Assembly: GCF_000374845.1 (NCBI RefSeq) | Contig: NZ_KB895417.1 | Span: forward strand, 187,661 to 251,660 | Direction of reading: 5' to 3' | From: Paenibacillus terrigena DSM 21567 | GTDB lineage: Bacteria; Bacillota; Bacilli; Paenibacillales; Paenibacillaceae | Length of the DNA: 64,000 bases | Shown: positions 52,439-60,634 of the stretch, piece after piece | Layout of the letters: every line of letters begins with the position of its first letter | Numbering within the stretch: position 1 is the first letter of the stretch | Position numbers and translations under genes: made by a program | Notes under the pieces: model-generated | Database searches by the model: none | What the model was told of the DNA's origin: nothing | The model's input: only the letters and a program-made list of their open reading frames with translations

Positions 52439-53560
52439 TTAGTCCTGTAGAAAATGCAGGGCCAAACCTGCATGGTGTGCCGAAATTTCATCAAGCTCTT
52501 GAGCCAACCGATTGCGATCGAAGGACATACGGAAGATGTCGCGGTCGGGCAGGAAGGTAATGCTCGTGCCTGTATCGCGCGTGAGTCCAACGGTGTGCAC
52601 ATTCGATTGCGGGATGCCGTGCTTATAGTCTTGACGGTAGATTTTGCCCTCCCGACGAACCTCAACCGATAGTTTCTCCGATAACGCATTGACGACGGGG
52701 ATATTGATTCCTTTGTTACGGTTCGAGGCGTGGATGGATGCACTGGCATTCTCGTGGAGTTCCGTGAGCACGGCTTGCACATGCGGTTTGGATGTGCCTG
52801 CGAATGCTACGACTGGAATCCCACGGCCATTGTCTACGACCGTCACACTGCCATCCTCGTGCAAAATAATGCTAACCTCTGAACAGTAACCGGCTTGGTG
52901 TTCCAGCAAGGTGTTCTCAATGACGGATCTTAAGAGCAAATGCGGATCATAGACGTCCTGCGAGCTGCCCAGATACCCGCTTGCATCTTCTCGTACATGA
53001 GCAAGTTCCATGTAATCACTCGTATCGAGCAGTTCAGCCGATGAGGCGAACAGAAGGAGAAGTGGGAGAGCACGTCGTTCAGGCAAAGTATATTTGCCGC
53101 CGCGTTCCTCCTGGACTAGGAGATCTGCGCCAAGTAAAGCTTTAATATGGTGATAGAGTTGACCGGTTGTACCCATATTCAACCGTTCTACAATCTCTGC
53201 CCCTGTTAGGGGTTCCTGCATGACGGCGCGCAAAATATCTAAGCGTTGACGGTGTCCAAGTACGGATAGTACCTTGGCAACTTTGTCGCCATCCAGATCA
53301 AGCAGCTGGCTAATGCGGCGTTCTTGCGGTTCCCATCGATATTGGGAGAAGGCCCCCTGATATTGCCCGGAAAAATAGACACCGCCTTGGTCGATCGATT
53401 CTTGCGGCACTTCCGTCTGGATAGGATGGGCAGCAACGCGGTTCAATGCGGGGTTGGTAGTAGTCGTAGCGTTTGACACGGTTAGTTGTCTCACGAGTGC
53501 ATGAAGTTCAGTCATCTGTACCTTTAGTGCATCTAATTCTGCTTCGACATTTCGTTTCAA
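52439..53560 (-). CDS. ArsR-type winged-helix protein fused to a degenerate GyrB-like ATPase domain
   Basis: 373 residues from TTG 53560 (6 nt after GAGGTG; GTG 53569 overlaps that site). A coiled-coil N-terminus (about 1-30) and linker precede a winged helix (KVLSVLGHRQRLDILRAVMQEPLTGAEIVERLNMGTTGQLYHHIKAL, about 96-142). Residues about 205-373 align with the gyrase B GHKL domain: IENTLLEHQAGYCSEV, VTVVDNGRGIPV, VVNALSEKLSVEVRREGKIYRQ and DTGTSITFLPD. Asn46, Asp73 and Thr165 of E. coli GyrB are kept, but Glu42 is Ser, Asp49 is Leu and the glycine-rich lid GGLHGVG is replaced by NKGINI. It may bind a nucleotide without hydrolysing it. Divergent from the DUF4180 gene with repeats at its promoter. 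Confidence 0.85.
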   Translation of the reverse strand: MKRNVEAELDALKVQMTELHALVRQLTVSNATTTTNPALNRVAAHPIQTEVPQESIDQGGVYFSGQYQGAFSQYRWEPQERRISQLLDLDGDKVAKVLSVLGHRQRLDILRAVMQEPLTGAEIVERLNMGTTGQLYHHIKALLGADLLVQEERGGKYTLPERRALPLLLLFASSAELLDTSDYMELAHVREDASGYLGSSQDVYDPHLLLRSVIENTLLEHQAGYCSEVSIILHEDGSVTVVDNGRGIPVVAFAGTSKPHVQAVLTELHENASASIHASNRNKGINIPVVNALSEKLSVEVRREGKIYRQDYKHGIPQSNVHTVGLTRDTGTSITFLPDRDIFRMSFDRNRLAQELDEISAHHAGLALHFLQD

Positions 53561-53587
53561 CAGGATCACCTCGTTATTTTATTTAAA

Positions 53588-53611
53588 TACGTAATTACGT
53601 AATTACATAAT
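53588..53611. promoter_or_regulatory. Three 8-bp direct repeats, likely autoregulatory operator
   Basis: TACGTAAT, TACGTAAT and TACATAAT in tandem (53588-53611), containing the palindrome TACGTAATTACGTA. They abut the -10 box of the GyrB-like regulator and cover its expected transcription start. Confidence 0.6.
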
Positions 53612-53641
53612 ATCATAACGACGACAAATTGTAAATATCAA
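53612..53641 (-). promoter_or_regulatory. Sigma-A promoter of the GyrB-like regulator
   Basis: Minus strand TTGATA (53641-53636), 18-bp spacer, TATGAT (53617-53612), directly upstream of the direct repeats. Confidence 0.65.
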
Positions 53642-53745
53642 CGAAAATGATCGTGCCGTGTTATCTACTGATTGAATTAAATTCGTGGTAAAATCAGGTA
53701 AAGCACTTAGCGTAAAGCGTTAAGAATGGAGAAAGGAGTAAGGCT

Positions 53746-54111
53746 ATGCATATTCGTGTTGATCAACAAGGAAATTCTAAGGTGGCTATTGTGGAAAACG
53801 ATGGGCTGCTAATCCAGGATGTACAAGATGCTTTGGATTTGATGGCCACGGTGAGGTATCAAGAGGAGTGCGATAAGATCATCCTGCACAAATCCAATAT
53901 TACGGAAGTCTTCTTCGATTTAAGTACGAAGCTGGCAGGTGAGATTCTGCAGAAATATATGAATTACCAGCTCAAGATCGCAATCGTAGGGGATTATAGC
54001 GGATATACCAGCAAAAGTCTGAGAGATTTCATTTACGAGTGCAATCAAGGCAGTCATGTGTTTTTCTTGGCGGACGAGCAGGCGGCGCTGGAGGCGCTTC
54101 ATCGTTCCTAA
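53746..54111 (+). CDS. DUF4180 domain protein
   Basis: 121 residues, matching the size and layout of DUF4180: an opening strand, AIVENDGLLIQDVQDALDLMATVRYQEECDKIILHKSNITEVFFDLSTKLAGEILQKY (about 14-70, quoted for its start AIVENDGLLIQDVQDALDL), then LKIAIVGDYSGYTSKSLRDFIYECNQGSHVFF. The fold resembles a STAS/SpoIIAA-like alternation. Function unknown. The start follows AAAGGAG. It is divergent from the GyrB-like regulator across 185 bp, which may control it, and is followed 44 nt later by a sulfatase. Confidence 0.85.
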   Translation: MHIRVDQQGNSKVAIVENDGLLIQDVQDALDLMATVRYQEECDKIILHKSNITEVFFDLSTKLAGEILQKYMNYQLKIAIVGDYSGYTSKSLRDFIYECNQGSHVFFLADEQAALEALHRS

Positions 54112-54155
54112 AATAAGGCGTGGCAGGGATTCGATCATGAGGCGGGGGTAGAGGA

Positions 54156-55634
54156 ATGAAACCGAATATCTTATTGATTACTGTAGACCAGATGCGAGCC
54201 GATTGTTTGAGTAGCGCCGGGCACCCGGTTGTACGAACCCCGAATCTGGATGGGCTCGCAGAAAGTGGCGTAATGTTCCGCAATGCGTATACGGCAACAC
54301 CAAGCTGTGTACCGGCGAGGGCGGCGATTATGACGGGGATGAGCCAGCAATCGCATGGTAGGGTCGGGTACGAAGATCGGGTACCTTGGCAATATGAGCA
54401 TATGTTAGCGGGTGAACTGGCGAATGCGGGCTACCATACCCAATGTGTTGGCAAAATGCATGTATATCCAACGCGCAATCTCTGTGGATTCCATAATGTC
54501 GTGCTGCATGATGGTTATATGCACTATAATCGCGATCGCAAGGCTCAATCCACAGCAGGACATTTCGATGAATGCGATGATTACTTACATTGGCTGCGCG
54601 AACAAGCCGGCTCGTATCAGGATATCATGGATATGGCGCTCGATTGCAACGCGTCGACGGTTACCTTACCTTGGCATTTGCCAGAACGGCTGCATCCGAC
54701 GAATTGGGCCGTATCACAGTCCATTGATTTCCTGCGCCGCCGCGATCCGTCCAAGCCGTTCTTCCTCTGGACCTCATTCGTCCGTCCGCATCCGCCTTTC
54801 GATCCGCCGCAGGCGTATCTGGATATGTATATCCATCAGACATTACCAGACCCACCTGTCGGTGATTGGGTCAACGAGTTCGCAGCAGAAGCGGGCAGTG
54901 CAAGTCCGGTCACGGGGTTGAAGAAGCTGCGCGCAGATGAACTGCAACGAGCGAGAGCCGGGTATTATGCATTGATTACGCATCTAGATTATCAAATTGG
55001 ACGCTTGATCAATGCCTTGAATGAATATGGGGAACTGAATAATACGGTCATTGTGTTCACTTCGGATCATGGTGAAATGATGGGAGATCATCACTATTAT
55101 CGGAAAGCACTTGCTTATGAAGGCAGTGCCAAGGTGCCGTTCATTATTAGCGACCGGACCGGTAAGCTTGGATTCAAATCAGGCAGCGTTGTCTCTGAAG
55201 TGATCGAGATGCGGGATATTATGCCGACGCTGCTCGATGCGGCCGGAACAGCGATACCGGATTGCGTCGATGGACAAAGCGTCGTACCTCTTTGTAATGA
55301 TTCGGAGGAGCGTTCATGGCGAACCTACCTACATGGTGAGCATGCGTATGGCGCCTTGTCGCATCACTATATTACAGATGGGCATTGGAAATACATCTGG
55401 TATTCGCAGACAGGTACGGAGCAGTTGTTCCATCTGGATGAAGATCCACAGGAGCTGCGAAACTTAGTGGCAGATGCTGCGCACGAAGCGGAGCTTGCCT
55501 TAGGTAGATCACGTCTTATCCATGAGCTTCGCGACCGAGAAGAAGGGTATGTCGTGAATGGCGCGTTAACGGTAGGCCGAACGCCGAAGAGCTGTTTAAC
55601 GCATTTGCGGGAGCAGCAGGCGGTTCACGCATAG
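54156..55634 (+). CDS. Sulfatase (arylsulfatase-type)
   Basis: 492 residues, no signal peptide. Begins KPNILLITVDQMRADCLSSAG with the first metal-binding Asp, and has the sulfatase signature SCVPARAAIMTG (about 50-61), where Cys in C-x-P-x-R must be converted to formylglycine by an FGE or anSME protein not seen in this window. GKMHVYP (Lys, His), FVRPHPPFDPP and VFTSDHGEMMGDHHYYRKA (Asp-His metal site, about 302-320) are standard. Likely removes sulfate from an imported sulfated sugar. It begins with GGGGGTAGAGGA upstream and ends at a strong terminator. Confidence 0.92.
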   Translation: MKPNILLITVDQMRADCLSSAGHPVVRTPNLDGLAESGVMFRNAYTATPSCVPARAAIMTGMSQQSHGRVGYEDRVPWQYEHMLAGELANAGYHTQCVGKMHVYPTRNLCGFHNVVLHDGYMHYNRDRKAQSTAGHFDECDDYLHWLREQAGSYQDIMDMALDCNASTVTLPWHLPERLHPTNWAVSQSIDFLRRRDPSKPFFLWTSFVRPHPPFDPPQAYLDMYIHQTLPDPPVGDWVNEFAAEAGSASPVTGLKKLRADELQRARAGYYALITHLDYQIGRLINALNEYGELNNTVIVFTSDHGEMMGDHHYYRKALAYEGSAKVPFIISDRTGKLGFKSGSVVSEVIEMRDIMPTLLDAAGTAIPDCVDGQSVVPLCNDSEERSWRTYLHGEHAYGALSHHYITDGHWKYIWYSQTGTEQLFHLDEDPQELRNLVADAAHEAELALGRSRLIHELRDREEGYVVNGALTVGRTPKSCLTHLREQQAVHA

Positions 55635-55639
55635 TTAAG

Positions 55640-55684
55640 AACAGCCTCTCGAATCACGTTGAACGTGGATCGAGAGGCTGTTTT
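55640..55684. terminator. Bidirectional intrinsic terminator
   Basis: AACAGCCTCTCGA (55640-55652) pairs perfectly with TCGAGAGGCTGTT (55670-55682), with an inner CACG/ACGTG pairing and T run. It separates the convergent sulfatase and lysP genes. Confidence 0.88.
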
Positions 55685-55695
55685 TCATTTCAGGC

Positions 55696-57156
55696 TTATT
55701 TTGTTGGAGGATCCAGCTTACATTCATGTAACGGAATGACTTTCGTCTTCTTAATGAATTTGTAGCCGAGCCAGACGATGATGAATAACGGCAGTCCAAT
55801 GTAGGAGATGAGCACACCGTTCCAATCGATCGTATCGCCAAGAAAAGCTTGATAATTCTGACCGAGAATAACAATCATACAGACAATGAACGCGAAGATC
55901 GGCCCGAATGGGAACCATTTGGCGCGATACGGGAGCTCATCGAGGCTGCGGCCCTGGGCTTTGAACGCCCGGCGGAAACGATAATGGCTGATCGCAATAC
56001 CGACCCAAGCGATAAACCCAGACATACCGGAAGCATTAAGCAGCCAGGTGTACACGACACCGTCGCCGAAGAAGGATGCGAGGAAAGCGAGCATGCCTAC
56101 GGCTGTTGTCATCAACAGTGCATTGATCGGTACACCATTGCGGTTCAGTTTGCCAAGGAATTTCGGTGCTTTGCCTTCTTTGGCAAGAACCCATAAGACA
56201 CGGGTGGATGCATACATCCCTGAATTACCGGCGGATAATACCGACGTTAGAATAACGGCATTCATCACAGCGGCTGCAAAAGCAAGTCCTGCATTCTCGA
56301 AAATAATCGTGAATGGACTAATCGCGATGTCTTCCAAACCGCCGCGCACCAAGTTTGGATTCGTATACGGAATCAACATCGCAATGACGAAGATCGCGAG
56401 AATATAGAAAATGAGAATACGCCAGAAAATTTGACGGATGGCACGAGGTACATTTTCACGAGGATTTTCGCTCTCCCCGGCAGCAACCCCGATTAGTTCT
56501 GTTCCTTGGAAAGAGAATCCCGCAGCCATGAAGACCCCGAGAATGGTCAAGAATCCACCGTGGAACGGACCGCCATCCATAGTAAAGTTGCTGAAGCCAG
56601 GAGATTTGCCGCCCAAAATTCCGAAGATCATCAGCACACCGACAATGAGGAAGACGATGACAACAGCAATCTTGATCAAGGCGAACCAATACTCCGACTC
56701 ACCGTAGCCTTTGACAGATAGTGCATTGAGTAAAAAGATAATGGCAAGGAACAGGAAACTCCAGATGAAGGAATTGGTGTCTGGGAACCAGTACTTAATA
56801 ATAAGCGTCGCAGCAGAGAGCTCCGCGGCGATTGTAATCGCCCAGTTGTACCAGAAATTCCAGCCAAGCGCGAAGCCAAGCGACGGATCGACGAAACGGC
56901 TTGCGTAGGTACTGAATGAACCGGATTCCGGCATATAGGTGGCGAGCTCCCCGAGACTTGTCATCAGGAAATATACCATGATGCCAACAGCGGAATATGC
57001 GAGCAATGCACCACCAGGCCCAGCTGTAGCAATCGCACCGCCTGATGCGAGGAACAGGCCAGTACCAATGGAGCCGCCAAGCGCGATCATCGTGAGATGG
57101 CGTGCTTTGAGGGAGCGCTTGAGCTCCGGAGCGGCTTGGGATGTGGATTTAGACAT
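55696..57156 (-). CDS. lysP: Lysine-specific permease (APC family), lysine-riboswitch controlled
   Basis: 486 residues with 12 membrane helices. The N-terminal LKRSLKARHLTMIALGGSIGTGLFLASGGAIATAGPGGALLAY (about 12-54; key part GGSIGTGLF) and GELATYMPESGSFSTYASRFVDP and GVAAGESENPRENVPRAI are diagnostic of the basic amino acid permease branch with LysP. The lysine riboswitch directly upstream supports lysine as substrate. The start follows AAGGAGTG. Import is coupled to protons (family knowledge). Confidence 0.93.
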   Translation of the reverse strand: MSKSTSQAAPELKRSLKARHLTMIALGGSIGTGLFLASGGAIATAGPGGALLAYSAVGIMVYFLMTSLGELATYMPESGSFSTYASRFVDPSLGFALGWNFWYNWAITIAAELSAATLIIKYWFPDTNSFIWSFLFLAIIFLLNALSVKGYGESEYWFALIKIAVVIVFLIVGVLMIFGILGGKSPGFSNFTMDGGPFHGGFLTILGVFMAAGFSFQGTELIGVAAGESENPRENVPRAIRQIFWRILIFYILAIFVIAMLIPYTNPNLVRGGLEDIAISPFTIIFENAGLAFAAAVMNAVILTSVLSAGNSGMYASTRVLWVLAKEGKAPKFLGKLNRNGVPINALLMTTAVGMLAFLASFFGDGVVYTWLLNASGMSGFIAWVGIAISHYRFRRAFKAQGRSLDELPYRAKWFPFGPIFAFIVCMIVILGQNYQAFLGDTIDWNGVLISYIGLPLFIIVWLGYKFIKKTKVIPLHECKLDPPTK

Positions 57157-57211
57157 AATAACACTCCTTCTTAGATGTCAGAACGATAAGGCTTTATGCT
57201 GCTAGAATGCC

Positions 57212-57480
57212 AAAAAACCGCCGTAGCGATGTACGGCGGTTCAATTCAACCCCTACGGCTCCTACGATGTACGAATAAGATAGCACAACACAAGGGATGC
57301 ATCCCTTGTGACAGTTCTGCGCTTATTCAGCAGCAGCCCCAGCACGCAAAGGCAGAGTACCTTGGCGAACTTCGGCGGTGGTTCCTTTCAGAATAGCATC
57401 ATCGAGCATTTCTCTGGCTCTCCGCTTCTTACTCTTAACAACCGCGACCTCTACCTCATCCTTCGTAAGATGAGGGTTTT
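57212..57480 (-). ncRNA. Lysine riboswitch (L-box)
   Basis: Minus-strand core elements appear in order: GATGAGGTAGAGGTCGCGG, AAGAGTAA, GAAAGGAACCACCGCCGAAG, a GCTGGGGC stretch and CTGTCAC. A terminator follows: AACCGCCGTA (57216-57225 complement) with TACGGCGGTT, then TTTTTTGG at 57212. A competing palindrome CAAGGGATGCATCCCTTG (57291-57308) may be the antiterminator partner. Lysine binding should cause early termination and reduce the permease. This fills the 380-bp gap between lysP and the small sigma-operon gene. Confidence 0.93.
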
Positions 57481-57505
57481 CTATTCAATTGCAAATTTGA
57501 GTTTT

Positions 57506-57534
57506 AGTATAGCTGAGAACCAACGTGGGATCAA
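57506..57534 (-). promoter_or_regulatory. Sigma-A promoter of lysP riboswitch
   Basis: Minus strand TTGATC (57534-57529), 17-bp spacer, TATACT (57511-57506). The -35 box begins 3 bp after the stop codon of the small upstream gene. Confidence 0.75.
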
Positions 57535-57536
57535 TG

Positions 57537-57791
57537 TTAGTTGCTTCCAATTCGTTGAATAGGCTGAAAGAACGAGGGGGGCAGGGTGACGGAGTTGAGC
57601 CGGGCGTGATCGACCAATTGGCGCCACCAATCGTAACCCAAATCTTTATCGCTGATGACATAAATCGAATCAGCCAAGGTGAATTCCTGCGCAAGCGGCT
57701 GCATCATTTCATTCGCCCACTGCCCCAATAGTTGGTCCAATTGTCGATAGGCTTGGATTTCACTCATCGCTTTTTTGTTTATTTCATCCAT
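57537..57791 (-). CDS. Small protein, 84 aa, downstream of ECF sigma factor
   Basis: Unrecognised. MDEINKKAMSEIQAYRQLDQL begins a helical, hydrophilic N-terminal half; the second half (YVISDKDLGYDWWRQLVDHARL) has a Trp-Trp pair and ends in QPIQRIGSN. No membrane segment. ATG 57791 lies 7 nt after GGAGG and overlaps the sigma gene end by 8 nt, which is strong evidence for translation coupling. It could be a cytoplasmic partner or anti-sigma; nothing in the sequence proves this. Confidence 0.7.
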   Translation of the reverse strand: MDEINKKAMSEIQAYRQLDQLLGQWANEMMQPLAQEFTLADSIYVISDKDLGYDWWRQLVDHARLNSVTLPPSFFQPIQRIGSN

Positions 57792-58326
57792 TGGGTTTCC
57801 TCCGTTCCTGCGCTGTGTCTTCCGTGAACATGCCCAGCTGTTCCGCGAGCAATCTTCGTGCCTTTGCCATCTTATATCGAATGGTGCCTGCTGGAATCTG
57901 CAACGCATGACCAATCTGGAAACTGTTCATTTCCCCGATGACCTTCATGACGAGAATACAGCGCAGTTCTTCTGGTAACGTGTTGATCGCTGCTTCCAGT
58001 TCACGAAATTGCTCTTGCCCTTCGAGAAGATTGGAAAGATCGCCAGTTGGGCGATGGTACTGTGAGCGCAGTTGTTCTTCTGTTTTCTGCTGTGTCGATG
58101 ATTTGCGATAATAGTCCTTTAGTTGATTGGAGGCAATGGAAAATAGCCAGTATAACCGTTGTTGCGTTGGGATGCGTTCGACAGTTTCCATGCGATTCCA
58201 GACGCGAAGGAAGAGATCCTGCAATAAATCAGCAGCGACTTCCTTGTTATTCGTCCGTCCATAGAGATAAGCAAATACCTGTCGATAATGATCAACATAG
58301 ATTTGATGAAATAGCTCTTTGTTCAT
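57784..58326 (-). CDS. ECF-type sigma factor
   Basis: 180 residues. Region 2: FHQIYVDHYRQVFAYLYGRTNNKEVAADLLQDLFLRVWNR (about 6-45, core ADLLQDLFLRVW) and LYWLFSIASNQLKDYYRK. Region 4: LEAAINTLPEELRCILVMKVIGEMNSFQIGHALQIPAGTIRYKMAKARRLL, here with MNSFQIG in place of the usual YxEIA and TIRYKMAKAR for the TVKSRLHRAR recognition helix. It has no membrane anti-sigma gene beside it. It is the middle gene of a three-gene operon, starting 8 nt after the beta-solenoid-like gene. Confidence 0.85.
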   Translation of the reverse strand: MNKELFHQIYVDHYRQVFAYLYGRTNNKEVAADLLQDLFLRVWNRMETVERIPTQQRLYWLFSIASNQLKDYYRKSSTQQKTEEQLRSQYHRPTGDLSNLLEGQEQFRELEAAINTLPEELRCILVMKVIGEMNSFQIGHALQIPAGTIRYKMAKARRLLAEQLGMFTEDTAQERRKPNG

Positions 58327-58334
58327 CGGCGAGA

Positions 58335-59030
58335 CTATCCTGCTTGATCTTCTCTAATCAGAATATCGCCGAGTTTCGTGGTTGCTAGGATTTGAATAAG
58401 TGGAGCGAGCTTTCGAGAAACAGTTATATCTCCAATGATAATGAAATCAGCAATCTTTTGTTTCAGAATCACGATATCGACATCCTCGGAGATCTCACAA
58501 CTTCCGATCAAGATCAAGGACATTTTACTATCAATTAGCTCGAAGAAATCTTGCGAGAAAGTTTCGTTACCCATAAAAACTCGTTGAACATCTCCTGTGT
58601 AATAGGCGATTTGGCCGACCATGCGCGATACGGTGCTCACTATCTTGCTTTCTTGGCTCTTCGGGGCGAACAATTGCCCGGCAACGATAACTTCACTGAA
58701 TCCGACTGCTTCGATAGGTGAAGAGATGATGACTTGGCCTACAATCACAAGAATATCATCTGGCGAACCTGAGAGGTTCGAGAATACATCACCACTTAAA
58801 GTGAGTTGCCCACTGAGAACCTTTATTTTTCCTTCGGTCTTCGGTACGGTGACGATTATGCCAACATTTTTTTGTGGGATTTTCAACAAAGCAGCATGTA
58901 ACGATTCTGGCACAAGGACGATTCCTACATTTTCCAAATAAGATATGCCGCTTAAATCTTCAGGCGATTTTCCCGTGAGCTCCAGGAACCCCACATTAGT
59001 AATGCCGTTCTCTTGATTCACATCAACCAT
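58335..59030 (-). CDS. Beta-solenoid-like repeat protein of unknown function
   Basis: 231 residues from ATG 59030 (GGAGGG 7 nt upstream; the open frame reaches 59150). I do not recognise the family. The protein is built of recurring units with a hydrophobic triplet, Gly, then Gln, Asp or Ser and a beta strand: VLSGQLTLSG, VIVGQVIISSP, IVAGQLFAP, MVGQIAYYTG, LILIGSCEIS, FIIIGDITVS, spaced about 20-30 residues. Two NVGIVLVPE / NVGIIVTVP units precede them. This looks like a bactofilin- or pentapeptide-like solenoid. No signal peptide or membrane helix, so cytoplasmic. Its position ahead of an ECF sigma factor suggests a regulatory or scaffold role. Confidence 0.75.
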   Translation of the reverse strand: MVDVNQENGITNVGFLELTGKSPEDLSGISYLENVGIVLVPESLHAALLKIPQKNVGIIVTVPKTEGKIKVLSGQLTLSGDVFSNLSGSPDDILVIVGQVIISSPIEAVGFSEVIVAGQLFAPKSQESKIVSTVSRMVGQIAYYTGDVQRVFMGNETFSQDFFELIDSKMSLILIGSCEISEDVDIVILKQKIADFIIIGDITVSRKLAPLIQILATTKLGDILIREDQAG

Positions 59031-59252
59031 TTCATATCCCTCCATCATAAATGTTGTGCTGCTATACCCTATAAAACGATCGATATCGTAAAGTGTTGGA
59101 TGATTTAGGAAAAAATAATAATAAGGACATTTTAAGCTATTGTGTAGCATTTTTCAGTAAAAATAGATGAACTGAAATTTCAAAAGAATATGGGAAAATC
59201 TGTGGTAGAATGGGTGCAAGAACAGGGATCAGAAAGAGGGGGAGCGGATCTC

Positions 59253-59822
59253 ATGAAGAACAAGACAGATCTTGATCTCATGCAGCTTGTGATGATCAAG
59301 CATCGCCCGGCTTTGGAAGAGTTATATGATCGATATGTGAAGCTCGTGTACTCTTTTGCCATGAAGTCAACGAATGATGAACAGCAGGCAAGAACCATTG
59401 TGCAGTCTGTGTTTACGCGCTTGTGGACGACCCGGGCGGGATATGATCCAAGTAAAGGTGAATATATCAATTGGTTGATTACGGTGACACGGAATATTAC
59501 GATTGACTATATCCGCAAGCAGAGGAGAGATCAGACAGCGGTTACGATGGATCCGGAGATATGGGAGGTCATGCCCGACCGAACAGAGAACACGCCGGAG
59601 CACATCGTGTCACAGAAGCTGATCCGGGAACAAGTGAAACGATCCTATCAGTATCTATCGAAGAGCCAAGTCGAACTCATTCAATACTTATACTGGGAAG
59701 GTTATTCGCTTCGTGAAATCGCTCAGATGCGTAACGAACCCGTAGGTACGGTTAAAAGCCGACTTCACCAAACGTTGAAAATACTAAGAAATCACTTGGT
59801 GCATGAAAAGGAGGAGACGTAA
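59253..59822 (+). CDS. ECF sigma factor (sigma-70 family)
   Basis: 189 residues. Region 2 spans HRPALEELYDRYVKLVYSFAMKSTNDEQQARTIVQSVFTRLW (about 19-60) with NWLITVTRNITIDYIRKQRR. Region 4 is LSKSQVELIQYLYWEGYSLREIAQMRNEPVGTVKSRLHQTLKILR (about 135-180), with the classic REIA and GTVKSRLHQ recognition helix. ATG 59253 follows GGGGGAG at 8 nt; the in-frame ATG at 59190 has no site. It abuts its anti-sigma gene (0 nt) and is divergent from the beta-solenoid/sigma operon. Confidence 0.93.
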   Translation: MKNKTDLDLMQLVMIKHRPALEELYDRYVKLVYSFAMKSTNDEQQARTIVQSVFTRLWTTRAGYDPSKGEYINWLITVTRNITIDYIRKQRRDQTAVTMDPEIWEVMPDRTENTPEHIVSQKLIREQVKRSYQYLSKSQVELIQYLYWEGYSLREIAQMRNEPVGTVKSRLHQTLKILRNHLVHEKEET

Positions 59823-60533
59823 ATGGAGAACCCAAACTGCCACGGAACAGATCAACTCATTGAATATATGTTCGGTGAAATAAATGAAGAAGATCGGATA
59901 CGCATTGAACAACATATCGAATCTTGCCAGACTTGTCGGAAAGAATTGGAAGAGATGCGAGATGCGTGGTATGCAATCCCTTATGAGATGGAAGAAATAG
60001 AGGCACCAGCGGATTTGAAATCCGAGGTCATGGATTCTATTTTTAAGGCAGAGCAGCCTGTGATGAAGAAAAAATGGTCCATGAATACCGGATGGATCGC
60101 AGCAGCGGTTCTTATGCTTCTACTGGTTGGGGTTTCCTGGAATAATAACCACCTAAGGAATCAGCTTGGAGCGATGGAGACCAATCCGAGCCTCCCGACG
60201 CAAGTGCTGCAAATCTTTGCATTGAACGCCGCGGACTCGGGTAGAGATGCAGCTAGAGGCAGTGCGTGGCTGATGCAGCAAGGCGATGCGAAGAAGCTCG
60301 TATTTAGCGTGCAAGGGTTATCGCAGGCGGAGGGGCAGGAAGCCTATCAGGTGTGGCTCATCCACAATGGAACGCGAAGGAGTGCAGGGGTGTTTCTTGT
60401 CGACGAGCAGGGAAATGGCGTGCTTACGTATGATATGAAAGAGCAACAAGCTCCTTTTGAAGCCATTGGTATTACGCTAGAGCCCGATGCGGTCGGGGAG
60501 AAGCCTCGCGGTAAGAAGGTGCTGGGTACGTAA
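59823..60533 (+). CDS. Membrane anti-sigma factor, RskA-like with zinc ZAS domain
   Basis: 236 residues. Cytoplasmic zinc-binding anti-sigma domain with HIESCQTCRKEL (H-x3-C-x2-C, about residues 31-42), a single membrane helix (GWIAAAVLMLLLVGVSW, about 91-107) and an extracytoplasmic RskA-type C-terminal domain (FSVQGLSQAEGQEAYQVWLIHNGTRRSAG). It should hold the sigma factor at the membrane until a signal triggers release. The start directly follows the sigma stop with no gap. The next gene, a secreted cupredoxin, is a likely target. Confidence 0.92.
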   Translation: MENPNCHGTDQLIEYMFGEINEEDRIRIEQHIESCQTCRKELEEMRDAWYAIPYEMEEIEAPADLKSEVMDSIFKAEQPVMKKKWSMNTGWIAAAVLMLLLVGVSWNNNHLRNQLGAMETNPSLPTQVLQIFALNAADSGRDAARGSAWLMQQGDAKKLVFSVQGLSQAEGQEAYQVWLIHNGTRRSAGVFLVDEQGNGVLTYDMKEQQAPFEAIGITLEPDAVGEKPRGKKVLGT

Positions 60534-60634
60534 AAATTTTTTTGTCATCTCATCAAACCGGACTGCTCATGTGTTCGTTCCCTTTAAATAAAGGCATTCA
60601 CCGTCAAGTACGGTACATTTAAGGAGGATCAACC

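Noticed and set aside
60541-60600. Definite ECF promoter before the cupredoxin gene
   Set aside because: AAACCGG-N14-CGTTC is suggestive, but I found no matching element upstream of the sigma gene itself, so I did not list it as a feature.
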